Assembly: GCA_947384955.1 (NCBI GenBank)
Contig: CANDJC010000004.1
Location: 16,424-80,423, forward strand
Direction: 5' to 3'
Source: an uncultured Eubacterium sp.
GTDB taxonomy: Bacteria; Bacillota; Clostridia; Lachnospirales; Lachnospiraceae
DNA: 64,000 nucleotides
This document shows positions 1 to 8,116 of this stretch, in pieces (the first letter of the stretch is position 1; the number at the start of each line of letters is the position of its first letter). The position numbers and the translations under genes are program-made. The notes under the pieces were generated by a model that saw only the letters and a program-made list of their open reading frames with translations, was not told the origin of the DNA and did no database searches.

Positions 1-1
1 A

Positions 2-574
2 TTAAGAGCGGATGATATATCAAAAATCAGGCAGGTGTTAGGCAGAAAAAAGGACATGAAAAAAGAAAAACGGTTTTTGAACCGAGAATTTGCAAAGAAA
101 AATCTTGCGTTCCGGTATGATTCTGCTCAGGATTTTATGTCAGATGATTTTTATAAAATTTCTCTTCCAGCCTTATTACGGTTTGCTGACAGAAATTCCA
201 TGGCATTTTCGATTGAAGACAGGCTGCCGTTTCTGGATGCTTCTTTGGTGGAATTTGCCGCTGGACTGCCGCTTGCCGCAAAAATCAAAAATGGCTATTC
301 CAAGTATATTATGAGAAAGGCACTTCCTATGCCAGACATTATCAGAAAACGGAAAGACAAAATTGGATTTTCCACGCCGGATTTATTATGGATAAAAGAA
401 AATCAGGCATATTTTCTGGGAATTTTTCAAAAAGATTCATTTCGGGCTGAAAGATTTATAGATTATAAAAAAATTGTGCGGGAATGGGAACAGATTATGT
501 CTGGACAAATAAAGCTGGACATTTTTCGTTATATATGTCTGGAATTGTGGATGGAAAAATTTGATGTCTGCTAA
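2..574 (+). CDS. Asparagine-synthase-like amidotransferase, C-terminal part (cut by window edge)
   Basis: The frame is open from base 2, so the gene begins before the window. The visible part is the end of the synthetase (ATP-pyrophosphatase) domain of an asparagine synthase B-type protein: the segment ADRNSMAFSIEDRLPFLD and the later RKRKDKIGFSTP match the same regions of the two complete copies at 8117 and 12299. The PP-loop and glutaminase domain lie outside the window. In EPS loci such proteins often amidate uronic acids rather than aspartate; that role is inferred from context. It is followed after 26 nt by a glycosyltransferase gene, so it probably belongs to the same operon. Confidence 0.85.
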   Translation, partial: LRADDISKIRQVLGRKKDMKKEKRFLNREFAKKNLAFRYDSAQDFMSDDFYKISLPALLRFADRNSMAFSIEDRLPFLDASLVEFAAGLPLAAKIKNGYSKYIMRKALPMPDIIRKRKDKIGFSTPDLLWIKENQAYFLGIFQKDSFRAERFIDYKKIVREWEQIMSGQIKLDIFRYICLELWMEKFDVC

Positions 575-600
575 GACAGTCCGAAAGGAGCTGAGGCGTT

Positions 601-1686
601 ATGAAGGCGGTACATTTAGCATTTAATCATAGGTACGATGATATTCGTATTTTTGAAAAAGAATGTGTTTCACTCGCAAAACATGGTTATGAGACTGTAT
701 ATATTACATCTTCTAATAATTCACCGGTATGGGGAAGGATTACGCAAAAGGGTGTAAAATTAATTGTTATTCCGGTAAATGCAGCGGAACCGTTTTATAT
801 GAGGCTGCTAAAATTTTGGATTAGAGCGTATAAAGAAGCTTGCAGGCAGAACGCAGATGTCTTTCATCTGCATGAGGTATGGTTTCTTCCTATGATTTCT
901 ATGCTAAAAAGAAAAGGCAGGGTGATTTATGATTCTCATGAAGATGCGCCACGAGACCATTTTGAAAGATATAAGGGCAGGAGAACAGCAGGAACTGTAA
1001 TTGCAGAGAAACTATTTGAAAAATATGAAAACAGCAGAGTGAGGATGACGTCTGGAGTAATTGCAGCGACGCCATATATTGCAAACCGCTTTCGTAAAAT
1101 TCATAAAAACGTGGTAACGGTAGCAAATTATCCGATTATTGACCGTTTTACGGAAAGAAAAGAAGTGCCAGAGGAAAATATCATTTTCTATGCCGGCGGT
1201 ATCAGTAAAATGAATGGCATACTAAATGTAATAAAAGCAATGGAATATATTGACGGGACATTTGTTCTGGCGGGAAACATGACGGAGCAGTTTCGGACAG
1301 AAGCTTCATCATGCAAGGGATGGGAGAAGGTCAGGGAAGCTGGTTTTCTATCAAAGGAAGAAGTAGCAGGATGGTATCAAAGATGCTCTTGCGGAGTTTT
1401 GTTATATTTGCCGTATGAAAACAATTTACATGCAATGCCGAACAAAATGTTTGAATATATGGCTGGCGGCGTACCTATCGTAGCTTCGAATTTCAGTCTT
1501 TGGAAAAAATACGTGGAAGGAGGAAAATGCGGTCTGTGTGTCAATCCAGAGTCTGCAAAAGAAATTGCGGAGGCTATAAACTATATTTTTAAAAATCCAA
1601 CGGAAGCAGAAAGGATGTCAGAAAATGGCAGAAGATATGCGGAGCATAAATTTTACTGGGGGGGGGGGCGGAAAGGATTCTGCTGA
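601..1686 (+). CDS. GT4-like glycosyltransferase with poly-G tract at its 3' end (phase-variable)
   Basis: GT-B fold glycosyltransferase of the GT4 type (361 aa in this phase). The N-terminal half carries DVFHLHEVWF and YDSHEDAP; the C-terminal half carries FYAGGISKMNG and MPNKMFEYMAGGVPIVAS, the nucleotide-sugar-binding region with its Glu. The ATG follows an SD (AAAGGAG). An 11-G run at 1658-1668 (codon about 353) sets the C-terminus. As written it ends WGGGRKGFC. With 9 or 12 G it would read a natural helix (AERILLKFYKGVKQKYR, stop at 1719-1721, 373 aa), matching the end of the downstream half-protein (KEKEKLLEFYRKTCK). With 10 or 13 G it would fuse to the frame at 1625-2248 (548 aa). Acceptor and donor are unknown. 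Confidence 0.85.
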   Translation: MKAVHLAFNHRYDDIRIFEKECVSLAKHGYETVYITSSNNSPVWGRITQKGVKLIVIPVNAAEPFYMRLLKFWIRAYKEACRQNADVFHLHEVWFLPMISMLKRKGRVIYDSHEDAPRDHFERYKGRRTAGTVIAEKLFEKYENSRVRMTSGVIAATPYIANRFRKIHKNVVTVANYPIIDRFTERKEVPEENIIFYAGGISKMNGILNVIKAMEYIDGTFVLAGNMTEQFRTEASSCKGWEKVREAGFLSKEEVAGWYQRCSCGVLLYLPYENNLHAMPNKMFEYMAGGVPIVASNFSLWKKYVEGGKCGLCVNPESAKEIAEAINYIFKNPTEAERMSENGRRYAEHKFYWGGGRKGFC

Positions 1687-2248
1687 AGTTTTACAAAGGA
1701 GTGAAGCAGAAATACCGCTGATTTGTTATGCTGGAGGGATTTCTAAAGAGAGAGGAATCGAGCAGTTAATCCTTGCGATGGAACATGTTGATGCGAAGCT
1801 GATGATTGCAGGGAAAGTGGAAAAAAGATATAAGGACAGACTAAGGCAAATCAGGGGAGCAGAAAAATGTGAGTTTTTAGGATATTTGCCTCATGCAGAA
1901 GTAGAGATGCTATATACCAGGTGCCATGTTGGCTGTTGTACGCTGTTAAATCTGCCCAATGCCTATCATTCCTGGCCGATTAAATTGTTTGAATACATGG
2001 CAGCCGGACTGCCTGTTGTAGTGTCTGATTTTCCTGAGTGGAGAAAAATTATCGGGAAACGAAGCTGCGGACTGTGTGTGAATCCTCAAGACAGCAGACA
2101 GATAGCGTCGGCTATTAATTTACTGCTATCTGATACAAAAATGGCAGAAAAAATGGGGAATTTCGGCAGAAAAGCTGTTGAGCGTTATTATAATTGGGGG
2201 AAAGAGAAGGAAAAACTTTTGGAATTTTACAGGAAGACATGCAAATAA
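1625..2248 (+). CDS. Second GT4 C-terminal half, reachable by frameshift at the poly-G tract
   Basis: This frame encodes only the C-terminal Rossmann half of a GT4 enzyme: CYAGGISKERG, FLGYLPHAEVEMLYTRC, then PIKLFEYMAAGLPVVVSDF. It parallels the end of the gene at 601 segment by segment, and has no N-terminal acceptor domain. The nominal ATG at 1625 lies inside the upstream gene, and I see no SD plus in-frame start downstream of the G run. Expression is therefore most likely as a fusion when the tract has 10 or 13 G, or by slippage during transcription or translation. It probably derives from a deleted neighbouring glycosyltransferase gene joined at the G tract. Confidence 0.65.
   Translation: MAEDMRSINFTGGGGGKDSAEVLQRSEAEIPLICYAGGISKERGIEQLILAMEHVDAKLMIAGKVEKRYKDRLRQIRGAEKCEFLGYLPHAEVEMLYTRCHVGCCTLLNLPNAYHSWPIKLFEYMAAGLPVVVSDFPEWRKIIGKRSCGLCVNPQDSRQIASAINLLLSDTKMAEKMGNFGRKAVERYYNWGKEKEKLLEFYRKTCK
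1658..1668 (+). repeat. Poly-G tract, 11 G (three-way phase switch)
   Basis: Eleven consecutive G in codons 353-356 of the glycosyltransferase starting at 601. Length modulo 3 chooses between three C-termini: a truncated tail (11), a normal helix (9/12) or fusion to a second GT-B half (10/13). Confidence 0.9.
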
Positions 2249-2263
2249 GACAGGGAGAAGTAT

Positions 2264-3607
2264 TTGTCATTAGCAGAAATGAGTATGAGAAAAATACGAA
2301 TTCGTTCAAAAATCAGTGTAAATGAAATTATTTCATGCATATTTGTTTTGTGGGTATTAAATCCAATTACACATGAATATTTAAATCCAGTTTATGTAAT
2401 TGCAATTGCTGCTATCTGGTATGTTACAGCAAGTTCACAAAATAAAAGTGCAATGGGGAAAGCGTTAAACAGTAAAGTATTTATTCTGTCATGGGTTTAT
2501 CCTTTGTTTATGCTGGTTTATGTTATTGCCAGACATGCAAAATTAGAAAAAAGCAGCTTCGGAATGCCATTAATAGTGCTTTTTTATATGTATTGTTATT
2601 ATAGGAATAACAAAAAAGACAGCAAGCTGATTTTGAAGTCCAGCATTTTCTTTTTTATCCTCATGGCAGGATATACGCTCTTACAGTTAAAGAAGGAACC
2701 CAATATCTCCAGACTGCTGGCGGCTGGAGATAAGGCATTGAAAGCGGATATTGCTTCCCCATTTACTGCAGGATATACCGAAATTTATTATTTGGTATTC
2801 TTTGTAATATCGGTAACAGGGGCAGTTTTGATTTATGAAAACCGCAATTTTAGATGCCTTTATTTACTGCTTACTGCATTGCTGTTTATTTTATTTATAA
2901 GGGCGCAGTATACGATTGCGATTTTACTGATGCTTTTTGGAATAATAACAGTCTGTTTTACAAGACGCAGAAAAAAAACTGTCTGGATATTTTTGGGATG
3001 TGTTTTGTGTGTGATCGTTTTCATATTTATGATATTTGGAACTGACAGCCTGGCTGAATTCATTTATTTTGCAGCTGATATACTTCCGAATGGTATTTTG
3101 AAAAACAGGATTATTCAAATTGGAGATTTATTTTATAGTGGAAGCCCAATGATGCAGGGCAGTAATGGCGCAATTGACAGGTTTCAGCTGTATGCAAAAT
3201 CGTGGAATACATTTACATCAAATTTTTTCTTCGGAGCTGGAGATGGTGAAAATGTATCAGGGTTTATAGGAGGGCATTCGACTTTTATTGACAGGCTGGC
3301 AAGATATGGCATATTTGGCGGCGGACTGTATATTACATCTCGTATATACATATTGTTCTTTGTCAGAAAGACGCTTTCGGATAGGTGGAAACATCTATAT
3401 AGTATAAATATTGTGGTATTTATTTTAGTAAGTATTTTAAATACATCGGACCGAAATAGTTTTTTTATGATGCTAATTGTAATTCTGCCATTGTTTTTTG
3501 AATACATAGAAGAAAAATTCCAGATGGGAAACCCGTACAGCGAAGGAGAAAAGAATAGTGAATGTATTAGTGATAGGGAGAGGGATTCCTACAAAACGAG
3601 ACCCTGA
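2264..3607 (+). CDS. Wzy-like O-antigen/EPS polymerase, polytopic membrane protein
   Basis: A 447-aa protein with about ten hydrophobic segments (for example FILFIRAQYTIAILLMLFGI and two further Leu/Ile/Phe-rich stretches near residues 15-45 and 235-260). A hydrophilic loop late in the protein contains FFFGAGDGENVSGFIGGHSTFIDRLARYG, which resembles the GxG..HN/S..D region of Wzy/O-antigen ligase families. The likely start is TTG 2264 behind AGGGAG; ATG 2279 is an alternative. Its end overlaps the next glycosyltransferase by 50 nt. The role as repeat-unit polymerase is inferred from topology and its setting among glycosyltransferases. Confidence 0.7.
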   Translation: MSLAEMSMRKIRIRSKISVNEIISCIFVLWVLNPITHEYLNPVYVIAIAAIWYVTASSQNKSAMGKALNSKVFILSWVYPLFMLVYVIARHAKLEKSSFGMPLIVLFYMYCYYRNNKKDSKLILKSSIFFFILMAGYTLLQLKKEPNISRLLAAGDKALKADIASPFTAGYTEIYYLVFFVISVTGAVLIYENRNFRCLYLLLTALLFILFIRAQYTIAILLMLFGIITVCFTRRRKKTVWIFLGCVLCVIVFIFMIFGTDSLAEFIYFAADILPNGILKNRIIQIGDLFYSGSPMMQGSNGAIDRFQLYAKSWNTFTSNFFFGAGDGENVSGFIGGHSTFIDRLARYGIFGGGLYITSRIYILFFVRKTLSDRWKHLYSINIVVFILVSILNTSDRNSFFMMLIVILPLFFEYIEEKFQMGNPYSEGEKNSECISDRERDSYKTRP

Positions 3608-4688
3608 GTATGGAATATTTGAGATGGATCAGGCGAGAGCATTAGCCAGAGCCGGGCATCATGTAACATATGCTGCAGTTGATTTTCGGTCTCTTCGAAG
3701 ATGGAGAAAATGGGGACTGGTACAGGGCAGATATGAAGGGGTAACGTGGTATGTATATAATCTGCCTGCTGGTCCTATTCCATTTAAAATAAGAAGTATT
3801 TTAGGAAAAAATATATTAAAAAAAATGTATGGCAATATTTTACAAAATGCACCAGATGTTATTCATGCGCATTTTGCACAGACAGGATTTATGGCTATAG
3901 ATATTTCAAAGAAGTATTATGTACCGCTTATCATTACAGAGCATTTAAGTGATATGAATAAAAAAGTCATAGATGATCATGTTTTAAAAATAGCAAAAGA
4001 AACATATATCAGTGCCAGCCAGGTGATAGCAGTCAGCAGAACGCTGGCAGAAAGCATCAGGAAAAATGTAGGGGTAAATTGTGAAGTGATTCCAAATATT
4101 ATGGGAGAATCGTCCTTCTTTAGGTATAAAAAGATTGCTCATAAAGGAATCGGTTATATAACGACATGCAGTTTAATAGAACGTAAAAGACCAGAATTAT
4201 TGATTCGTAGTTTTTTTGAACTCTGCCACAAATATAATGATGTCTATCTGGGATTGATAGGGGATGGAAAACAGAGGCGTATGCTGGAAAAACTTATAAA
4301 AAAATTAGGGATTGGAAACAGGGTCAGATTTTATGGAAAACGGACAAGGACGCAGATGGCTGAAATCTATAGAAAATATGACTGCTTTGTTCTGCCATCT
4401 GCAAGGGAAACTTTTGGCGTAGCATATATTGAAGCAATGTCTGCCGGACTGCCAGTTATAGCTACAAAATGCGGAGGACCAGAAGAATTTGTAACGAAAG
4501 AAAATGGCTTGCTTATTTCAACAGATAATGAACAGGAATTAACTGCTGCAATGGAAAAAATGTACCATACAAGCAAAGAGTATGATGTAAATAAAATGAG
4601 AGCATATATTCAGGAGCATTTTTCGATGGAAGCTGTGGCAGATAAAGTCTGCTCTGTTTATAAGAAAGTGCTTAAAGGAAACATATAA
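3558..4688 (+). CDS. GT4 family glycosyltransferase
   Basis: A 376-aa GT-B glycosyltransferase. It has an N-terminal donor-type start (MNVLVIGRGIPT), DVIHAHFAQTGF, ITEHLSD and VIAVSRTLAESI, then CSLIERKRPELLI, GDGKQRRMLEKL and the signature CFVLPSARETFGVAYIEAMSAGLPVIAT with the conserved E(x7)E. The start is GTG 3558, placed by the SD AAGGAG at 3543-3548; this lies inside the end of the polymerase gene and suggests coupled translation. Length is normal for the family. Sugar specificity cannot be read from sequence. Confidence 0.88.
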   Translation: MNVLVIGRGIPTKRDPEYGIFEMDQARALARAGHHVTYAAVDFRSLRRWRKWGLVQGRYEGVTWYVYNLPAGPIPFKIRSILGKNILKKMYGNILQNAPDVIHAHFAQTGFMAIDISKKYYVPLIITEHLSDMNKKVIDDHVLKIAKETYISASQVIAVSRTLAESIRKNVGVNCEVIPNIMGESSFFRYKKIAHKGIGYITTCSLIERKRPELLIRSFFELCHKYNDVYLGLIGDGKQRRMLEKLIKKLGIGNRVRFYGKRTRTQMAEIYRKYDCFVLPSARETFGVAYIEAMSAGLPVIATKCGGPEEFVTKENGLLISTDNEQELTAAMEKMYHTSKEYDVNKMRAYIQEHFSMEAVADKVCSVYKKVLKGNI

Positions 4689-4716
4689 AGATTAATGATT
4701 TGGGAGGCGTTAACAT

Positions 4717-6015
4717 CTGAAGAACCGTACGATACTTTTTATTTATGCGCAAAATGAATATCCGACTCGCAATATGGTTTCGGATCTCATGTATAGTTTT
4801 CAGCGACATTCTGATTATAGAATCGTTTATTATAATAGATTTACCAATAAAACACCGGATTATCTTAGTACAATAGAGTATGATGCAGTTATCTTTCATC
4901 AGTCTGTAACGTTTTGTGCAGAGCCGCAAAGGGGAAGACGCAGAATACAAGATTTTCAGAGTTTTTTAAATAAATCGAAGGCTGTCAGAGCAGCTTTGTT
5001 TCAGGATGAGTATATATGTACAGATATATCTGTAGAGTTCCTGAATGAATTAAAGATAGATTACGCGTTTACGGTAATGCCTCAAAGTGAATGGAACCTG
5101 GTTTATGGAAAAGTAAGAAAGGAATGCCGGATTGTTCCTATGCTTACGGGATACATAGAAGACAAAGGGGACAGGTATTATAGGGCAGGAATGACAAAAA
5201 AACGTACTATTGACGTGGGATACAGAGCAGTATGGAATAAACAGTTAATTGTATTAGGGCAATTTGGCTATGACAAGATTAGGATTGCAGACTGCTTAAA
5301 AAAGCAGTTAAAGGGAACAGACTACAAAACAGATATTAAAGTAGGGTGGGAATATATCCTAAAAGGGGATAAGTGGAATGAATTTTTAAGCTCATGCCGT
5401 TTTGTTCTTGGTGTTGAAAGTGGCGGAAGTGTACTGGATCGTGATGGGAGCATATATAAATCAGTAAAGAAAAAGATAGAGTCTGATCCAAATGTATCAG
5501 CGAAGGAATTGTATAAGGAATTAATAGAGAAACATGATAATTCATATAAACTTCGTGCAATTTCCCCGCGGCATTTCGAGGCAATAGAGGAAGGGGTGTG
5601 CCAGATACTATATGAGGGCAATTATAGCGGTGTTCTAACCCCCGGAATTCATTACATAGAGCTAAAGAAGGATCATAGTAATTTAAAAGAAGTGATTGAT
5701 ATGATTGGCAATGAAACAGTTAGAAGAAGAATTGTTAATAATGCTTATAAAGACATAATAAAATCTGGGAAATATACATACAAAAACTTTGTAAATTCTT
5801 TTTTTAATATCATATTTGAAAATGGAATTACTAAGAAGAATAATAACAGATTAAAAGAGTTTATGGTTATCAGCAGAGCGGCATTACATGAAAAAAAAGT
5901 CGTGATATATATACGAATTATTCAGTCGTTAAAAAAGTTTAAATTCATAAATAAAATAAGACATACAGCTTTCTTAAAAATGCTGATGAGAGGCTATTAT
6001 TCGAAAAGGCTGTAA
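4717..6015 (+). CDS. CgeB-like glycosyltransferase (Glyco_trans_1_2 type), probable CTG start
   Basis: The C-terminal half has SPRHFEAIEEGVCQILYEGNYSGVLTPGIHYIEL, typical of the CgeB/Glyco_trans_1_2 group, and resembles the end of the genes at 14158 and 16448. The first in-frame ATG is 4774, but coding extends upstream: the frame reads KNRTILFIYAQNEYPTRN back to a CTG at 4717, after a TAA at 4711. A perfect SD (GGGAGG, 4702-4707) sits 9 nt before that CTG and nowhere near 4774. I infer a CTG start (432 aa), or an ATG/TTG start lost by mutation. The N-terminus then matches the start of the 16448 protein (GEILFVYRPYGLKPRKT). Confidence 0.72.
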   Translation: MKNRTILFIYAQNEYPTRNMVSDLMYSFQRHSDYRIVYYNRFTNKTPDYLSTIEYDAVIFHQSVTFCAEPQRGRRRIQDFQSFLNKSKAVRAALFQDEYICTDISVEFLNELKIDYAFTVMPQSEWNLVYGKVRKECRIVPMLTGYIEDKGDRYYRAGMTKKRTIDVGYRAVWNKQLIVLGQFGYDKIRIADCLKKQLKGTDYKTDIKVGWEYILKGDKWNEFLSSCRFVLGVESGGSVLDRDGSIYKSVKKKIESDPNVSAKELYKELIEKHDNSYKLRAISPRHFEAIEEGVCQILYEGNYSGVLTPGIHYIELKKDHSNLKEVIDMIGNETVRRRIVNNAYKDIIKSGKYTYKNFVNSFFNIIFENGITKKNNNRLKEFMVISRAALHEKKVVIYIRIIQSLKKFKFINKIRHTAFLKMLMRGYYSKRL

Positions 6016-6074
6016 TGAAAGCTTTTAAACTGCAAGGCTGTAACTATCATACAATAAGAACAGGAGGATTAAAA

Positions 6075-7025
6075 ATGAAGGTATTAATTACTGGAGGTGC
6101 CGGGCACATTGGCTCGCATATTGCGGACAGGCTCTTGGCGAGAAACGATGAGGTGTGTGTGATTGATAATTATCAGACGGGAAGAAGGGATAACCTTACA
6201 CCGCAGGAAGGACTTCGAATTGTTGAGGGAAGTATTGCTGATACGATGCTGGTCAGCAGGGTTTTTGATGAGTTTATGCCAGAGGTAGTTGTACATGCGG
6301 CTGCATCCTATAAGGATCCGCAGAATTGGACAGAAGATGCGTTAACGAATGTGGCCGGAGCAGCGAATATCGCAAAGGCATCGCTTTCAGCCGGAATCAG
6401 GAGGATTATTTATTTCCAGACAGCTTTGTGCTATGGTTTAAAGCCGATAGAGCAGCCTATCACACTGACGCATCCATATTTTGGCGGTACGTATGATGGC
6501 GGGAGCAGTTATGCTATCAGTAAAACAGCGGCTGAGATGTATTTGACGCTTTCAGGCCTTGAATTCATTTCTTTCCGCCTTGCTAATTCATACGGTCCTA
6601 GAAATCTGAGCGGCCCGCTTCCTACATTTTACAGCCGGCTCACAGCAGGAAAGCCTTGTTTTGTAATGGATACAAGACGTGATTTTATTTTCGTAGATGA
6701 TCTTGTAAATGTGGTAATTAAGGCGATTGATGGTATGGGGAATAAAGGATACTATCATGTATCAAGCGGTTCGGACTATGCAATTAAGGAACTCTATGAT
6801 GCAGCTTTAAAGGCACTTGATATCAAATCAGAGACAGATGCTGAGGTGAGGGCAAGAGGAGAGGATGATGTTTACACTATACTTCTGGATCCTAAGAAAA
6901 CGAATGATGATTTTGACTGGAAAGTGACGACTCCTTTAGAGGATGGAATCAGGAAGGCGATTGAATGGTATAAAACCCATGGCATTACACAGACATTTAC
7001 ACATCTTAAGGGAGTAGAAAAATAA
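6075..7025 (+). CDS. NAD-dependent epimerase/dehydratase (extended SDR)
   Basis: A 316-aa extended short-chain dehydrogenase. The Rossmann motif TGGAGHIGSHIA is at residues 6-17, and a YAISK active-site Tyr/Lys pair lies near residue 140. The start is ATG 6075 behind AGGAGG (6062-6067); 20 codons further upstream remain open but lack an SD. The stop overlaps the ATG of the next SDR gene. It most resembles UDP-hexose 4-epimerase/dehydratase-like enzymes that make a nucleotide sugar for this EPS; the exact reaction is not decidable here. Confidence 0.85.
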   Translation: MKVLITGGAGHIGSHIADRLLARNDEVCVIDNYQTGRRDNLTPQEGLRIVEGSIADTMLVSRVFDEFMPEVVVHAAASYKDPQNWTEDALTNVAGAANIAKASLSAGIRRIIYFQTALCYGLKPIEQPITLTHPYFGGTYDGGSSYAISKTAAEMYLTLSGLEFISFRLANSYGPRNLSGPLPTFYSRLTAGKPCFVMDTRRDFIFVDDLVNVVIKAIDGMGNKGYYHVSSGSDYAIKELYDAALKALDIKSETDAEVRARGEDDVYTILLDPKKTNDDFDWKVTTPLEDGIRKAIEWYKTHGITQTFTHLKGVEK

Positions 7026-8095
7026 TGGATAAAGAAATCTATCAGTCGTTTGAGGGCAGGAAAATCCTTGTAGTCGGAGGTGCCGGTTTCGTAGGGAGTA
7101 ATCTTGTAAGGCTCCTTACAGAAAACGTGTCGAATGTTTCAGTTGTTGTGGTTGATAATTTGCTGTCGTCTGAAATTGACAATCTGCCTGACAGTAATAA
7201 AATTGAATTCCGTGAAGGTTCTATAACAGACTTTCGTATACTGGATGGCATAGAGGATGAATATGATTATATTTTTCATTTGGCATGTTTCCATGGAAAC
7301 CAGAGTTCTATCTATGATCCCATAATGGATCATGATAATAATACGATAACGACGCTAAAGATATTTGAAACAATAAAGGATTTCAGGAAACTTAAAAAGG
7401 TGGTATATTCGTCAGCTGGCTGTTCTGTGGCTAAAAAGACGTTTGGAGAAGCGGCAGCCACTACAGAGGATAGTGGTATAGAATTAAATCAGGATAGTCC
7501 ATACTCTATTTCAAAGATAATAGGCGAATTTTATTCGGTATATTATCACAAGCAGTGGAATCTTCCTGTTGTTAGAGCGAGATTTCAAAATGTATATGGA
7601 CCGGGGGAGGTACTTGGAGCAGGAAGATGGCGTGGAACATATGCGACAGTATGGAGAAATGTTACACCGACATTTATTTACAAAGCATTACATAATGAAG
7701 AGATACCTCTTGAAAATGGCGGAATAGCAACGAGAGACTTTATATTCGCTGAGGATATCTGCCGGGGACTTATGTATTGTGCGATTAAAGGAGAAGCCGG
7801 AGATGTTTATAATATTGGATCAGGTGTAGAAACTTCAATAGCCCGGCTTGCCGAAATTATTAAAAGACTGTCAGGAAGTTCATCAAACATCAGGATGCTG
7901 CCGAAAAGACCGTGGGACAATTCTGGAAAACGTTTTGCTTCAACAGAGAAATCAAAGCGGGAGCTTGGATTTGAGGCACGAGTCAGGGTTGAAGATGGAC
8001 TTAAGTATACAATAGAGTGGACAAAAGAAAACATAGACCGCATTAATGCCAGCATACATAAGCATGATGCACATATAAGAGCAATAGGAAAATAG
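7025..8095 (+). CDS. NAD-dependent epimerase/dehydratase (extended SDR), second copy
   Basis: A 356-aa extended SDR with VVGGAGFVGSNLVRLL near residue 16, a conserved SPYSISK catalytic motif near residue 160 and RFQNVYGPGE, the substrate-binding region of the family. Its start overlaps the preceding SDR stop (ATAATGG), so the two are translationally coupled. They are different enzymes of one family, not recent copies. It is likely to work in sequence with its neighbour on one nucleotide sugar. Confidence 0.85.
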   Translation: MDKEIYQSFEGRKILVVGGAGFVGSNLVRLLTENVSNVSVVVVDNLLSSEIDNLPDSNKIEFREGSITDFRILDGIEDEYDYIFHLACFHGNQSSIYDPIMDHDNNTITTLKIFETIKDFRKLKKVVYSSAGCSVAKKTFGEAAATTEDSGIELNQDSPYSISKIIGEFYSVYYHKQWNLPVVRARFQNVYGPGEVLGAGRWRGTYATVWRNVTPTFIYKALHNEEIPLENGGIATRDFIFAEDICRGLMYCAIKGEAGDVYNIGSGVETSIARLAEIIKRLSGSSSNIRMLPKRPWDNSGKRFASTEKSKRELGFEARVRVEDGLKYTIEWTKENIDRINASIHKHDAHIRAIGK

Positions 8096-8116
8096 AGAAA
8101 TTTGGAGAGAGACGTA

